Assembly (NCBI GenBank): GCA_964424075.1
Contig: CAYRGY010000004.1
Location: 1-64,000, forward strand
Source of the DNA: CAYRGY01 sp964424075
GTDB taxonomy: Bacteria; Patescibacteriota; Gracilibacteria; UBA1369
Length of the DNA: 64,000 bases
Direction: 5' to 3'
Positions 41,876-50,656 of this stretch are shown in pieces. Below the pieces are notes generated by a model. It saw nothing but the letters and a program-made list of their open reading frames with translations. It had not been told where the DNA came from and did no database searches. Numbering within the stretch: the first letter of the stretch is position 1; each line of letters begins with the position of its first letter. A program made the translations under genes and the position numbers.

Positions 41876-44395
41876 TTGGTAAACCCTATTGAACAGATCG
41901 CAGCTGGAGACCCTTATGGCTATCTTAACCTATTGATTTGGTTAACAGTCTTTTATTTTGCTCTGAGAATTACTCAAAGAGTTATCAAGATCTTATTTAT
42001 TTTAAGACAAAATAAGACGCTTGTGTACCTTCAGGTGCGCATGCCGAGACAGGATTCTCCTAAAGATGATCAGAAAAAAGAAGAGAAAGATTTTAAGGAA
42101 AAAGTAGGCGTGATGGAGCAATTTTACCGTAATATCCATGAAATTGCCGAATTATCATTAAGCAATATCATCAGAACCACACTTTTCGACTCCAATATTG
42201 TTACCTTCGAAATAGTCGCTCGTAAAAAACTTATCGACTTCTACCTAATAGTACCTAAAATTTATCGGGATATATTAGAGAAACAGGTAACAGCCTACTA
42301 TCCAGACGCAGACATTATTCCCATGGATCAACCCGAGTTTAATCCTAAAGGGAATAAGCTTAGAATGTACTTTGCTTACACTAAAAGAGGCTACTTTTAC
42401 CCATTTAAAACCTACAAGCATCTGGAAAATGATCCTCTAAATGATTTGTCAAACATCTTCTCAAAACTTACTGAGGAGGAGACCGCTGGTATTCAGTTTA
42501 CCATGAGGCCGATTAGAAGCAGAAAATATAATAAATACACTGAAAAAGTTGCTTCTTTGCTTCACCTAGGGAAAAAGGCACCACTATTTGAGAATTGGTT
42601 CCTCAATTTGTTGCATAATGCTTTTCTGGGGATAACCGGGGGGAAAAAGAAGATGAATATTATTACTCCTGAAGATCAAAGTGGCTTCGTGCGCATGCTT
42701 CAGCCAAAGGAAGAAGCACATAAGAAAATGGGTGAAAAGGCTGGTCAACCTTACTTCCGCACTCTAATTAGATTCTACGCATCAGCAAAGACTACCAAAA
42801 GAGCGCAGGAAATTACCAACTCAGTCAATTTGGCATTGAACATGTTTAAGGATGAATACTTAAACTGGTTTCAAAGTAGAAGAGTAATTTTATTTGATAA
42901 AATCAACAATCTCCTGATGAAATGGTTTTACCAGGCAAGATTGATTGATACTAATTTTACATTCATAGGTGAAAAAGATAATATATTTAGTCCGGAAGAA
43001 CTGGCTTCATTATTCCATTTTCCTTGTAGTCGCTATAACCGTACGCCAATAATCAACTGGCTTCCTTACAAAGTATTACCAGCACCAACTGACTTGCCGG
43101 AAGAAGGTGTTTTGCTTGGCTACAATGTTTATCGCGGCATTAAAAAGGAAATTCGCATGTTGCGGGAGGACAGGACCAGACATCACTATTGTATTGGGAA
43201 ATCCGGTTCGGGAAAATCAGTCTTTTTAAGCTATTTAGCCAGACAGGATATGTGGAATGGTGACGGAGTTGGCGTAATTGATCCACACGGAGATTTAGTA
43301 ATGGAATTATCTACTTTCGCTCCTAAAGAACGTGCCAAAGACGTTGTTATCTTTGATCCTGCCGACTCGGAAAGACCAATGGGATTAAATATTTTGGAGG
43401 CTGATAATCCTGAACAAATGGATATGGCTTCCAGTCAAGCAACTGAGATTTTTATTAAACTTTTTGGGGATGAGATTTTCGGTCCAAGAATTCAACACTA
43501 TTTCAGAAATGCCTGTCTGACTTTAATGGAAGACAAAGATGAAGGAGCGACACTGATTGATGTACCACGTGTCTTTGTGGATGAAGAATTCATGAAATAT
43601 AAGGTCAGTAAGACTAAAAATCCTGTAGTACGATCTTTTTGGGAGCATGAATATGCAAATACCGGTGATCGGGAAAGACAGGAAATGATTCCCTATTTCT
43701 CTTCTAAGTTCGGACCATTCATCACTAACTCAATCATGAGAAATACTATTGGTCAGACTAAATCTGCCTTCAACGTGCGCAAAGCTATGGACAATCAGCA
43801 AATTCTACTCATGAATCTTTCCAAAGGTAAAATTGGTGACTTAAACACTCAGCTTTTAGGACTAATTCTGGTCGCGCGAATCCAAATGGCAGCCATGTCC
43901 CGTGTAGATATTCCTGAAAAAGATCGTAAAGATTTCTATCTTTATGTAGATGAGTTCCAAAATTTCTCTACTGATAGCTTTTGCTCAATTCTATCTGAAG
44001 CACGTAAATATCGCTTAGCTCTTGTAATGGCGAATCAGTATATCAAGCAGTTAGAGAAAAAAGGGGATACATCCATTCGAGATGCGGTTTTTGGTAACGT
44101 CGGCACTATGATGTCCTTCAAGGTTGGTGCTGATGATGGCGAATATCTAGCTAAGGAATATTCACCGGTACTTACCGAACAGGACATTATTGGTATTGCC
44201 AACTATAAAGCCTATATCAAACTTAACATTAAAAATACAACCTCACGTCCTTTTTCATTGGAAACTATTTATGACATGAGTAAGTCCAATGCCAAAGTTG
44301 GCGAAATAATAAAGCAATATTCACGTATTAAATATGGTCGTAAGCGTGAATTCGTTGATCAAGAAATTAAAGCACGTATTGGAATAGAAGTATAA
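41876..44395 (+). CDS. TraD/VirD4-like membrane-anchored ATPase (paralogue 2)
   Basis: 839 aa from a TTG codon; no ATG lies nearby in frame and the promoter sits just upstream. One N-terminal membrane helix (about 15-38) precedes a cytoplasmic region and a motor with Walker A GKSGSGKS (441-448), VIDPHGDLVM, and Walker B LYVDEFQNF (D692, E693). It aligns with the ATPase at 26479 over its length, including the segments before the motor (DRTRHHYCIGK versus DRFRHFYVIGQ). Directly followed by the LCP gene with no gap. The role is unknown; no conjugation genes are near. Confidence 0.85.
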   Translation: MVNPIEQIAAGDPYGYLNLLIWLTVFYFALRITQRVIKILFILRQNKTLVYLQVRMPRQDSPKDDQKKEEKDFKEKVGVMEQFYRNIHEIAELSLSNIIRTTLFDSNIVTFEIVARKKLIDFYLIVPKIYRDILEKQVTAYYPDADIIPMDQPEFNPKGNKLRMYFAYTKRGYFYPFKTYKHLENDPLNDLSNIFSKLTEEETAGIQFTMRPIRSRKYNKYTEKVASLLHLGKKAPLFENWFLNLLHNAFLGITGGKKKMNIITPEDQSGFVRMLQPKEEAHKKMGEKAGQPYFRTLIRFYASAKTTKRAQEITNSVNLALNMFKDEYLNWFQSRRVILFDKINNLLMKWFYQARLIDTNFTFIGEKDNIFSPEELASLFHFPCSRYNRTPIINWLPYKVLPAPTDLPEEGVLLGYNVYRGIKKEIRMLREDRTRHHYCIGKSGSGKSVFLSYLARQDMWNGDGVGVIDPHGDLVMELSTFAPKERAKDVVIFDPADSERPMGLNILEADNPEQMDMASSQATEIFIKLFGDEIFGPRIQHYFRNACLTLMEDKDEGATLIDVPRVFVDEEFMKYKVSKTKNPVVRSFWEHEYANTGDRERQEMIPYFSSKFGPFITNSIMRNTIGQTKSAFNVRKAMDNQQILLMNLSKGKIGDLNTQLLGLILVARIQMAAMSRVDIPEKDRKDFYLYVDEFQNFSTDSFCSILSEARKYRLALVMANQYIKQLEKKGDTSIRDAVFGNVGTMMSFKVGADDGEYLAKEYSPVLTEQDIIGIANYKAYIKLNIKNTTSRPFSLETIYDMSKSNAKVGEIIKQYSRIKYGRKREFVDQEIKARIGIEV

Positions 44396-45577
44396 ATGAA
44401 TAAAAACCTACTCTCAAAAATCAGTATTAGATTTTTCATAATCACTCTCATAGTTATTTTACAAGCTATGGGATTCGTATTTACGCTTAAACAAAGTAAC
44501 GCAGATCTTAATCTAAAGAATAAACAAATCAACAATTTAATTACTGAGATAGGGGAGTTAAAAGACGAAAATTTGCAAATTCAATCTAGAATAGAGGAAA
44601 TGGAAAGCTCTAAAACCTTACGAGCAAGTGCTTTAAGTGAAATAGCCGAAAAATTAAATCAACAGAAAGAGCAGGAATTTAAAGCTGTAGAACAAAAAAA
44701 TGTTGAACAGTTTAACCAAGTTCAAAATGAGCTGATTAAGAATAATCTGGCTTTGAAAAATAACCTGAATAAAAAAGAACAGGAGCTAGCTTCTACACTA
44801 AAAGCCAAAGAACTAAGTACAGGACTAGATATACTCAATGGACAAATTCAAACTATACTACTGCTTGGCGAAAACGCTAAACTGACCGATTCAATTATTT
44901 TAGTAACCATCAATCAAGAGAAACAAAAGATAACCATGCTAAGCATACCCAGAGACCTTAATGTAGAGGGTAGGAAAATTAATGAATATTACGCTGATTA
45001 TGGTATTGATAAGACTAAAGAAATTATTGAAAAAGTTAGTGGCTTGAAAGTAGATAATTATATGGCAATTAGCTTTGATACTTTTGTTGATATAGTAGAC
45101 ACCTTGGGTGGCATAAACATAGAGATTGAAAAAGGTTTTACAGATACAAAGTATCCAGACGGCAATAATGGGTACATGACAGTAAGCTTTAAGGAAGGAA
45201 TGCAGGAAATGGATGGAGAAAAGGCACTACAATATGTAAGATCAAGGAAAAGCAGCTCTGACTTTGACAGAAGTAGAAGGCAGCAACAAGTTCTGATTGC
45301 GATCAAAGAGAAAGTTCGCAATTTGAACCCGGTAGAAAATTTAGACTATATTATTACTATTGGAGAAACGATTGGGAAAAATGTATACACTGACCTGAAT
45401 ATTTTCGACCTTGTATCACTTTATAACAAATATTCAAGATACAGCATCTCTGCTGGCAATGTGCTTAGTAATGAAAATTTTCTTTATTCTAACAAAAATT
45501 ATCGAGGGCAGTACATTTTGCTTCCTCTAAGTGGTGATTTTCAAGAATTCCAGCAAAAAGTCTTGGATATGGTCTAA
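44396..45577 (+). CDS. LytR-CpsA-Psr (LCP) family protein
   Basis: LCP enzymes transfer undecaprenyl-linked glycopolymers to peptidoglycan or similar acceptors outside the membrane. The 393-aa protein has an N-terminal membrane helix (about 11-31) and a long coiled coil (about 36-140). The LCP domain shows LLLGENAKLTDSIILV, IPRDL, and ALQYVRSRK...DFDRSRRQQQ with the conserved Arg residues. The start abuts the ATPase stop. It ends exactly next to the convergent CarS-like gene. Its activity may attach the glycans made from the dTDP-sugars in this window. Confidence 0.88.
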   Translation: MNKNLLSKISIRFFIITLIVILQAMGFVFTLKQSNADLNLKNKQINNLITEIGELKDENLQIQSRIEEMESSKTLRASALSEIAEKLNQQKEQEFKAVEQKNVEQFNQVQNELIKNNLALKNNLNKKEQELASTLKAKELSTGLDILNGQIQTILLLGENAKLTDSIILVTINQEKQKITMLSIPRDLNVEGRKINEYYADYGIDKTKEIIEKVSGLKVDNYMAISFDTFVDIVDTLGGINIEIEKGFTDTKYPDGNNGYMTVSFKEGMQEMDGEKALQYVRSRKSSSDFDRSRRQQQVLIAIKEKVRNLNPVENLDYIITIGETIGKNVYTDLNIFDLVSLYNKYSRYSISAGNVLSNENFLYSNKNYRGQYILLPLSGDFQEFQQKVLDMV

Positions 45578-46111
45578 TTACCACCAAACTTTTTTTAATT
45601 TCAACCAATAAGCAAGAACATTTGCTAAAAGGTGAAGTATAGGAGTGATCAAAACTCCGATTGCTAAAATTTGCAATGATGCAGGTCCAAAACCTTGTGG
45701 AAATTGAGCAAATAGCCAAGCTCCTATCACAAAATCCAGCTGATCCACAATCGGCAACGTACTACCAGCCTTAATCTTAAAACGCCTCTTAAAAAAACTG
45801 CCGACAAGATCTCCAGTCATTGCTCCAAATCCAGTGATTAAGCCAAAAAAAGTCATTAGCAGAATAGCTTCCAACCCTAGATTTGAAAAAAGTCCAATCA
45901 AAAAACCACCAACCATTCCCCCAAATAAACCTAAGAGAAATCCTTCAATAGTCTTATTTTTTCCTAGTATATTAGATTTGCCTAAATTTACACCGAAATC
46001 TATTGGATGCCATCTTTCTTTTTTTAAAAGTGGTATCGCTCCAGCTAATACTGGCATCATATTTGCAATGTATGCTGGAATGAAAAAAACTATTGCTGCG
46101 ACAATTTCCAT
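45578..46111 (-). CDS. CarS/DUF46-like CDP-lipid synthase
   Basis: A 177-aa membrane protein of the DUF46 family, which includes archaeal CDP-archaeol synthase CarS. Signature segments are PAYIANMMPVLAG, HPIDFGVNLG, ILGKNKTIEGF, and GDLVGSFFKRR followed by DQLDFVIGA. About five membrane helices. In archaea it transfers CMP from CTP to a geranylgeranylglycerol phosphate; the bacterial substrate is not known. It overlaps the CDP-alcohol phosphotransferase gene upstream by 22 nt, suggesting that the two act in series: activation with CDP, then head-group transfer. Confidence 0.85.
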   Translation of the reverse strand: MEIVAAIVFFIPAYIANMMPVLAGAIPLLKKERWHPIDFGVNLGKSNILGKNKTIEGFLLGLFGGMVGGFLIGLFSNLGLEAILLMTFFGLITGFGAMTGDLVGSFFKRRFKIKAGSTLPIVDQLDFVIGAWLFAQFPQGFGPASLQILAIGVLITPILHLLANVLAYWLKLKKVWW

Positions 46112-46695
46112 CTTAAACTATTTAAATAGAAAACATTCAAAACCATTGTGAATAGTGATGAAAATACAAAATAAATATTGAACAAATCTACTCCAAACAG
46201 CACATCAATAAAATAAATTAAATAAACAAAATACAATGTGCCGAAAATAAATCTACTTTGTTCACCCAAACTATTTAAGAAGAGTCTAACAAAGAAACAT
46301 ATTACATAGTTAAAAAGATAAAAAACATACCAAAAACCAGCGATTTCACCATATATAAAAAGAATCATAGTAAATAACCAAACAAATAGATGGTCAAAAA
46401 CTAAGTCGTTAAAACGTCCATATTCGAGATCCTTTCGTTTATGAAAACGGGCCAATGATCCGTCAAGCAAATCCAAAATTAGATTAAGTCCCAAAATTGC
46501 AATTACCCAAAACGAATATGATTCAACCAAGAAAAATATTGGGACTACCAAGATAAACGAGAAATAAGTAATATAATCAGCCTTAATACCAAGCTTATCT
46601 AACTGAGTATTTACAGGTTTTAATAGTCTATCTTTATAACGTTTCAAGCTATAAATTGGTCTAAACTCGCTTTTCAATTTTTTTATATTTGCCAT
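46090..46695 (-). CDS. CDP-alcohol phosphatidyltransferase family protein
   Basis: A 201-aa membrane enzyme with the complete family signature D-xx-DG-xx-AR-x8-G-xxx-D-xxx-D (within DLLDGSLARF and YGRFNDLVFD), around residues 74-98. Several membrane helices follow. Family members use CDP-diacylglycerol or CDP-archaeol to make polar phospholipids such as PG-phosphate or PI-phosphate. Coupled to the CarS-like gene by a 22-nt overlap. The precise head group is not predictable. Confidence 0.88.
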   Translation of the reverse strand: MANIKKLKSEFRPIYSLKRYKDRLLKPVNTQLDKLGIKADYITYFSFILVVPIFFLVESYSFWVIAILGLNLILDLLDGSLARFHKRKDLEYGRFNDLVFDHLFVWLFTMILFIYGEIAGFWYVFYLFNYVICFFVRLFLNSLGEQSRFIFGTLYFVYLIYFIDVLFGVDLFNIYFVFSSLFTMVLNVFYLNSLRWKLSQQ

Positions 46696-46777
46696 TTAAT
46701 CACTTAGATAATTTGATCTTAACAAAAAAAACTTGTTTTATTAACAAAAAATCCTTAATATTTGCGCTGCAATCTAG

Positions 46778-46854
46778 GGCAGGGTAGCTCAGTTGGTTAG
46801 AGCACAGGACTCATAAGCCTGGGGTCGCGAGTTCGAATCTCGCCCCTGCTACCA
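46778..46854 (+). tRNA. tRNA-Met (CAT), elongator type
   Basis: Cloverleaf with acceptor GGCAGGG/CCCTGCT, D arm GCTC/GAGC, anticodon loop CTCATAA (CAT), T arm GCGAG-TTCGAAT-CTCGC, discriminator A and encoded CCA. It lacks the initiator features, and the GAGCACA...GGGGTC pattern resembles elongator Met. A lysidine-modified tRNA-Ile2 cannot be excluded without comparison. Confidence 0.92.
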
Positions 46855-46857
46855 AAA

Positions 46858-46890
46858 TCTAAATGCCGCCGTAGGCGAATTGCGTTTAGA
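46858..46890 (+). terminator. Hairpin after tRNA-Met
   Basis: TCTAAATGC and GCGTTTAGA (8 pairs plus one G-U) enclose a smaller CGCC-GTA-GGCG stem, starting 4 nt after the tRNA CCA. There is no T-run, so it may be a processing or stabilising structure instead. Confidence 0.5.
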
Positions 46891-47126
46891 TATATAAAAC
46901 TTAGTGTAAGGATTAACTCAAACACTAATATTGGAAGTTTTTATTATAATACTCTCACTAATCCTATTATTCCTCTAGAAGCCTGCACTAAGGCTTTTTT
47001 CTTTTGGAGCAACTTGAAGCTTGGAAATATTATTGAAAAACCACTTCTTATCCAATTTCTTAAGCTCTTGGATTTGTTCGGGGTTAAAACATAAACACTA
47101 TTAACAAGCTTCCAGATAAATTATTT
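46891..47126. other. Gene-poor gap between two tRNA genes
   Basis: About 235 bp without a convincing gene. It holds a 15-codon hydrophobic frame from a TTG at 46931 to TAG at 46978, and directly after it a terminator-like hairpin on the plus strand (AAGCCT at 46979-46984, AGGCTT at 46991-46996, then T). I see nothing else. Confidence 0.5.
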
Positions 47127-47201
47127 TGGTTGCGGGGGAAGGATTCGAACCTTCGACCTCCGGGTTATGAGCCCGACGAGCTGCCACTGCTCTACCCCGC
47201 G
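47127..47201 (-). tRNA. Initiator tRNA-fMet (CAT)
   Basis: Acceptor CGCGGGG/CCCCGCA with the C1 x A72 mismatch typical of bacterial initiators. The anticodon stem TCGGG/CCCGG has the three G-C pairs flanking loop CTCATAA. Encoded CCA. Confidence 0.95.
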
Positions 47202-47232
47202 TCAATGTGCGGGTAATCTAAACTATTACTGT

Positions 47233-47622
47233 TTATCTGTCAAAGAAAAAGACATACCATCTTTCCAAATTACTCATTTCAGCTATTTCATCGTTTATAT
47301 CAGGGTTTATATCTCGTTCTTCAGCTATAGTTGTATTTGTTTTTGGAATAATCACGACTTGTTCACCTGGATTGATAAGATTTAGATTCTGCTTAGCGAT
47401 CTTATCGATATAATTATCAGAACTATAATAGTCAAAATCCTCCTTTAGCTCCCTATTAGCCTCAGCAATCTTATTATTCTCTTCCTGAAATTCAGCAATA
47501 ACTAGATCTATTTGATAGCTTTTGTATACAGAAACTGTTAGCGTATACAATAGATATGAAACTAAAATCAATTCGCCAATAATAATTAGTTTTGATACTT
47601 TAGATGAAGGAGAAATTTTCAT
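47233..47622 (-). CDS. FtsB/DivIC-like septum protein
   Basis: A 129-aa bitopic protein from the ATG at 47622 (a TTG at 47631 would add three residues). It has a short cytoplasmic start, one membrane helix (about 11-32), and a coiled coil (IAEFQEENNKIAEANRELKED). A FtsB/DivIC-type tail YIDKIAKQNLNLINPGEQVVII follows. Such proteins join FtsL and FtsQ in the divisome. The start is back-to-back with murC, so the two share an 8-bp gap if murC starts at 47631. Confidence 0.8.
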   Translation of the reverse strand: MKISPSSKVSKLIIIGELILVSYLLYTLTVSVYKSYQIDLVIAEFQEENNKIAEANRELKEDFDYYSSDNYIDKIAKQNLNLINPGEQVVIIPKTNTTIAEERDINPDINDEIAEMSNLERWYVFFFDR

Positions 47623-47630
47623 TTCCAACA

Positions 47631-48980
47631 ATGTTTAAGAAAAATATTCATTTTATCGGTATTGGAGGTATAGGAATTAGCGCATTAGCACGAATATTGC
47701 ACGATCAAGGTTACAATATATCCGGCTCAGATGCAAAGCAGTCTTCACTTACTGACCTAATTGAAGGTGAGGGAATAAAAATTTATATAGGCCATGCCGA
47801 AGCAAATCTTCAGCCAGAAGTTGAGCAAATAATTTATACAAAAGCTATACCAATTGATAACTTAGAATTACAAGCGGCTAAAAAAAGGGGATTAGATCTA
47901 CAATCTTACCCTCAAGCATTAGGCCTGTTCAGTGCTGATAAACTTTCTATTGCTATAACAGGAACTCATGGGAAAACTACTTGCACCGGCATGAATGCTC
48001 TGGCACTTATTGAAAATAAACTGGATCCCACAGTGCTAATCGGTTCAACCATCAGCAATTTCCAAAATAAAAACTACCGCATTGGCAAAAGCAATTATTT
48101 TTTATTTGAAGCCTGCGAATATCAACGTTCATTTCTGAACTATCATCCGGATATCGCTATTATAAACAATATTGAGCTTGATCATTTAGACTATTTTACC
48201 GACTTGAATGATTATCTGGAAGCATTTGATCAGTTTATAGCTCAAGTTAAAACAAATGGCACTCTCATAATCAATGGTGATGATATTAATATTAAGCGCT
48301 TAAATTTCAAGAATCACAAAGTTATAAAATATGGATTATCTGATCAAAATAATTTAATCCTTAAAAAAGATCATGTTTACTTTAATAACCAACAGATAGG
48401 ACGATTAGAGTTAGCAGTCCTTGGAGAATTTAATAAAATCAATGCATTATCAGCAATTGCTCTTACTTTGGCCTTAAATCTAGATGCTTCAACTACATTT
48501 CAAGCTCTTAAACTGTATCAGGGTTCTTCCAGAAGGCTGGAATATCTAGGAAAATATGCAAATCTGGAAGTCTTTGACGATTATGCACATCATCCAACTG
48601 CGATTAAATTGACCAGCGAGGGCCTTAAAAACAAATTCCAGCATCAAAAAAAGATCCTTTGCGTATTTCAGCCACATCAATATTCCAGAACAGCAGAATT
48701 GCTGAGTGACTTCGGAAAATGCTTTGAATTTTGCGATAGAGTAATTATACCTAATATTTATGAAGCCAGAGATTCAGAAGAAGATAAAAGAGCAGTTTCA
48801 ACTGACATTTTAGTAGCAGAAATTAATAAAAATATACCTAATAAATCAGAAAATGGGTTTAATTTTGAGCAGACAAAGCAACGTATTGAAGCATTAAAAG
48901 ATCAATATGATATTTTACTGTTTATGGGAGCAGGGGATATCACCAATTTAGCCAGGCAGTTTAAAATTTCCTCCAAGTAG
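47631..48980 (+). CDS. murC: UDP-N-acetylmuramate-L-alanine ligase
   Basis: ATP-dependent Mur ligase that adds the first amino acid of the peptidoglycan stem. It has HFIGIGGIGISALA at the N terminus, the ATP motif GTHGKTT, ACEYQRSF, NIELDHLDYF, and DDYAHHPT in the C domain. I chose the ATG at 47631 (449 aa), right before the family's conserved start; an ATG at 47604 would add nine residues and overlap the divergent ftsB-like gene. The 3' end overlaps cysS by 20 nt (convergent). Confidence 0.95.
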   Translation: MFKKNIHFIGIGGIGISALARILHDQGYNISGSDAKQSSLTDLIEGEGIKIYIGHAEANLQPEVEQIIYTKAIPIDNLELQAAKKRGLDLQSYPQALGLFSADKLSIAITGTHGKTTCTGMNALALIENKLDPTVLIGSTISNFQNKNYRIGKSNYFLFEACEYQRSFLNYHPDIAIINNIELDHLDYFTDLNDYLEAFDQFIAQVKTNGTLIINGDDINIKRLNFKNHKVIKYGLSDQNNLILKKDHVYFNNQQIGRLELAVLGEFNKINALSAIALTLALNLDASTTFQALKLYQGSSRRLEYLGKYANLEVFDDYAHHPTAIKLTSEGLKNKFQHQKKILCVFQPHQYSRTAELLSDFGKCFEFCDRVIIPNIYEARDSEEDKRAVSTDILVAEINKNIPNKSENGFNFEQTKQRIEALKDQYDILLFMGAGDITNLARQFKISSK

Positions 48981-50355
48981 TCGGAGCTCCGGGTTTATCC
49001 AAAAGTTTAACCTGATATTTTTGTTCTATTTCATCTCTTATTTGATCAGCTAATTGATAGTCTTTTGCTTTTCTTGCTTCCTCTCGCTGCTCTAAAAGAT
49101 TATTAATCTCTTGATCATAACTATTATCTAATTTGGGCAGTATAGAAAAAATTTGATCCACCTTCTGCAAGGCTTCCAAAATTTTATCTACATCCTCTCC
49201 ATTCAACTGCTTGGCTTTGATAAGTCTGTTTACAGTACCGATAAATTCATAAAGTGCAGCAATAGCATTGCTAGTTGAGAAATCTTCATCCATAGCCTGC
49301 TCAAACTTAAACATAAATTCATCTATCAGAGAATCTATACTGTCAAATTGATTGGAATCTGGGACATAATCCTTAAGGTTGTAATAAAAATTATGAATCT
49401 TCTCTAACGAGTTCTTAGCTTGTTCAATACCTAATTGATGAAAGTTTAATGGCTGACGATAATGGCTTTGTAGAAAATAAAATCTAATAGTTAGCGGATC
49501 ATATTTAGCAAATATATCCTTCAAAGTAAAAAAGTTACCTAAAGATTTGGACATTTTTTCACTATCAATCATAACTAAACCATTATGCATCCAATATTTA
49601 ACGTATTGCTTTTGATCAAACTTTTCTGCCTGGGCAATTTCACAATCATGATGAGGGAAAAGTAGGTCTTCACCTCCTCCGTGAATATCAATAGTATCTC
49701 CGGCAAATATTTCTTTAATCATTGCAGTACATTCAATATGCCAACCGGGCCGCCCCTTTCCCCATGGACTTTCCCAGCTAGGCTCACCTGGCTTTTCAAA
49801 CTTCCATAAAACAAAATCTACAGGGTTTCTCTTCCCTTTCACAACATCGATTCTTACCCCCACTTGCAAATCTTCAAGATTTTGCTTTTTCAATTTTCCA
49901 TATTCCTCAAACTTTTTTACATCATAATAAACACCGTCACCCTCTATGATATAAGCAATATCTTGCTTTTTTAGCTCACTAATAATTTCAATAATTTTCT
50001 CAATAAAATCAGTAGCTTTTGGTTCATAATTTGCAGTATCTACATTTAATTTTGCAAATTCTGTATTACACTCCTTAATAACTTCATTTGCCAACTGAGG
50101 TACGGTAATGCTTCTTTCCTTTGCCCTATTGATCATTTTATCATCAATATCAGTGTAATTTCTGACCAAAGTAACATCAAATCCTTTAAATATAAGATAT
50201 TTCCTGATCATATCAAACATAACTGCAGACATCCCATGCCCCAAATGGGGGCTATCATATACAGTCAGTCCACAAACATACATCTTAACTTTACCTTCAA
50301 TTAATGGCTTAAAATCTTCTATTTGACGAGTTAATGAATTATATATTTTCAACAT
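48961..50355 (-). CDS. cysS: Cysteinyl-tRNA synthetase
   Basis: Class I synthetase, 464 aa. The HIGH motif appears as HLGH (37-40), the KMSKS loop as SEKMSKSLGNFF, and zinc ligands in CGLTVYD, GWHIECTAM and the HHDCE stretch. The C-terminal helical domain is complete. Its start overlaps the yggT stop by 1 nt (TAATG). The 3' end runs 20 nt into murC on the other strand. Confidence 0.96.
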   Translation of the reverse strand: MLKIYNSLTRQIEDFKPLIEGKVKMYVCGLTVYDSPHLGHGMSAVMFDMIRKYLIFKGFDVTLVRNYTDIDDKMINRAKERSITVPQLANEVIKECNTEFAKLNVDTANYEPKATDFIEKIIEIISELKKQDIAYIIEGDGVYYDVKKFEEYGKLKKQNLEDLQVGVRIDVVKGKRNPVDFVLWKFEKPGEPSWESPWGKGRPGWHIECTAMIKEIFAGDTIDIHGGGEDLLFPHHDCEIAQAEKFDQKQYVKYWMHNGLVMIDSEKMSKSLGNFFTLKDIFAKYDPLTIRFYFLQSHYRQPLNFHQLGIEQAKNSLEKIHNFYYNLKDYVPDSNQFDSIDSLIDEFMFKFEQAMDEDFSTSNAIAALYEFIGTVNRLIKAKQLNGEDVDKILEALQKVDQIFSILPKLDNSYDQEINNLLEQREEARKAKDYQLADQIRDEIEQKYQVKLLDKPGAPTTWRKF

Positions 50356-50612
50356 TAAACAAATGACAATACTAAAAATCTCACTAGATCAATTGCCAAT
50401 ATAGCTGCTATTGGACTTAAATCAAACATTCCAATTGGAGGTATTACTTTTTTAAATAAACCGAGTATTGGATCTGTTATATCATATACAAACTTTGCAA
50501 TTGCTCCATGTTGATTTACTCTCATCCAGGACATGAAGATTCTCACAATTATCGCTATGCTCAAAGCATCAGCTAATATCGAAATGAAAAGTACAAAATA
50601 TTCTTTAATCAT
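50355..50612 (-). CDS. YggT family membrane protein
   Basis: An 85-aa protein with two membrane helices separated by the family core RIFMSWMRVN...KFVYDITDPILGLFKKVIPPIGMFDLSPIAA. YggT proteins are small membrane proteins of uncertain role, often linked to cell division or osmotic tolerance. It is translationally coupled to cysS by a 1-nt overlap. Confidence 0.9.
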   Translation of the reverse strand: MIKEYFVLFISILADALSIAIIVRIFMSWMRVNQHGAIAKFVYDITDPILGLFKKVIPPIGMFDLSPIAAILAIDLVRFLVLSFV

Positions 50613-50656
50613 ATGCTTTTATTTTGGAACTATTCTAGCAGTACCAAAACAAAATG

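Noticed and set aside
47167..47385. 72-codon frame across tRNA-fMet and the ftsB-like gene
   Set aside because: It overlaps a certain tRNA and runs antisense to ftsB; no start signal.
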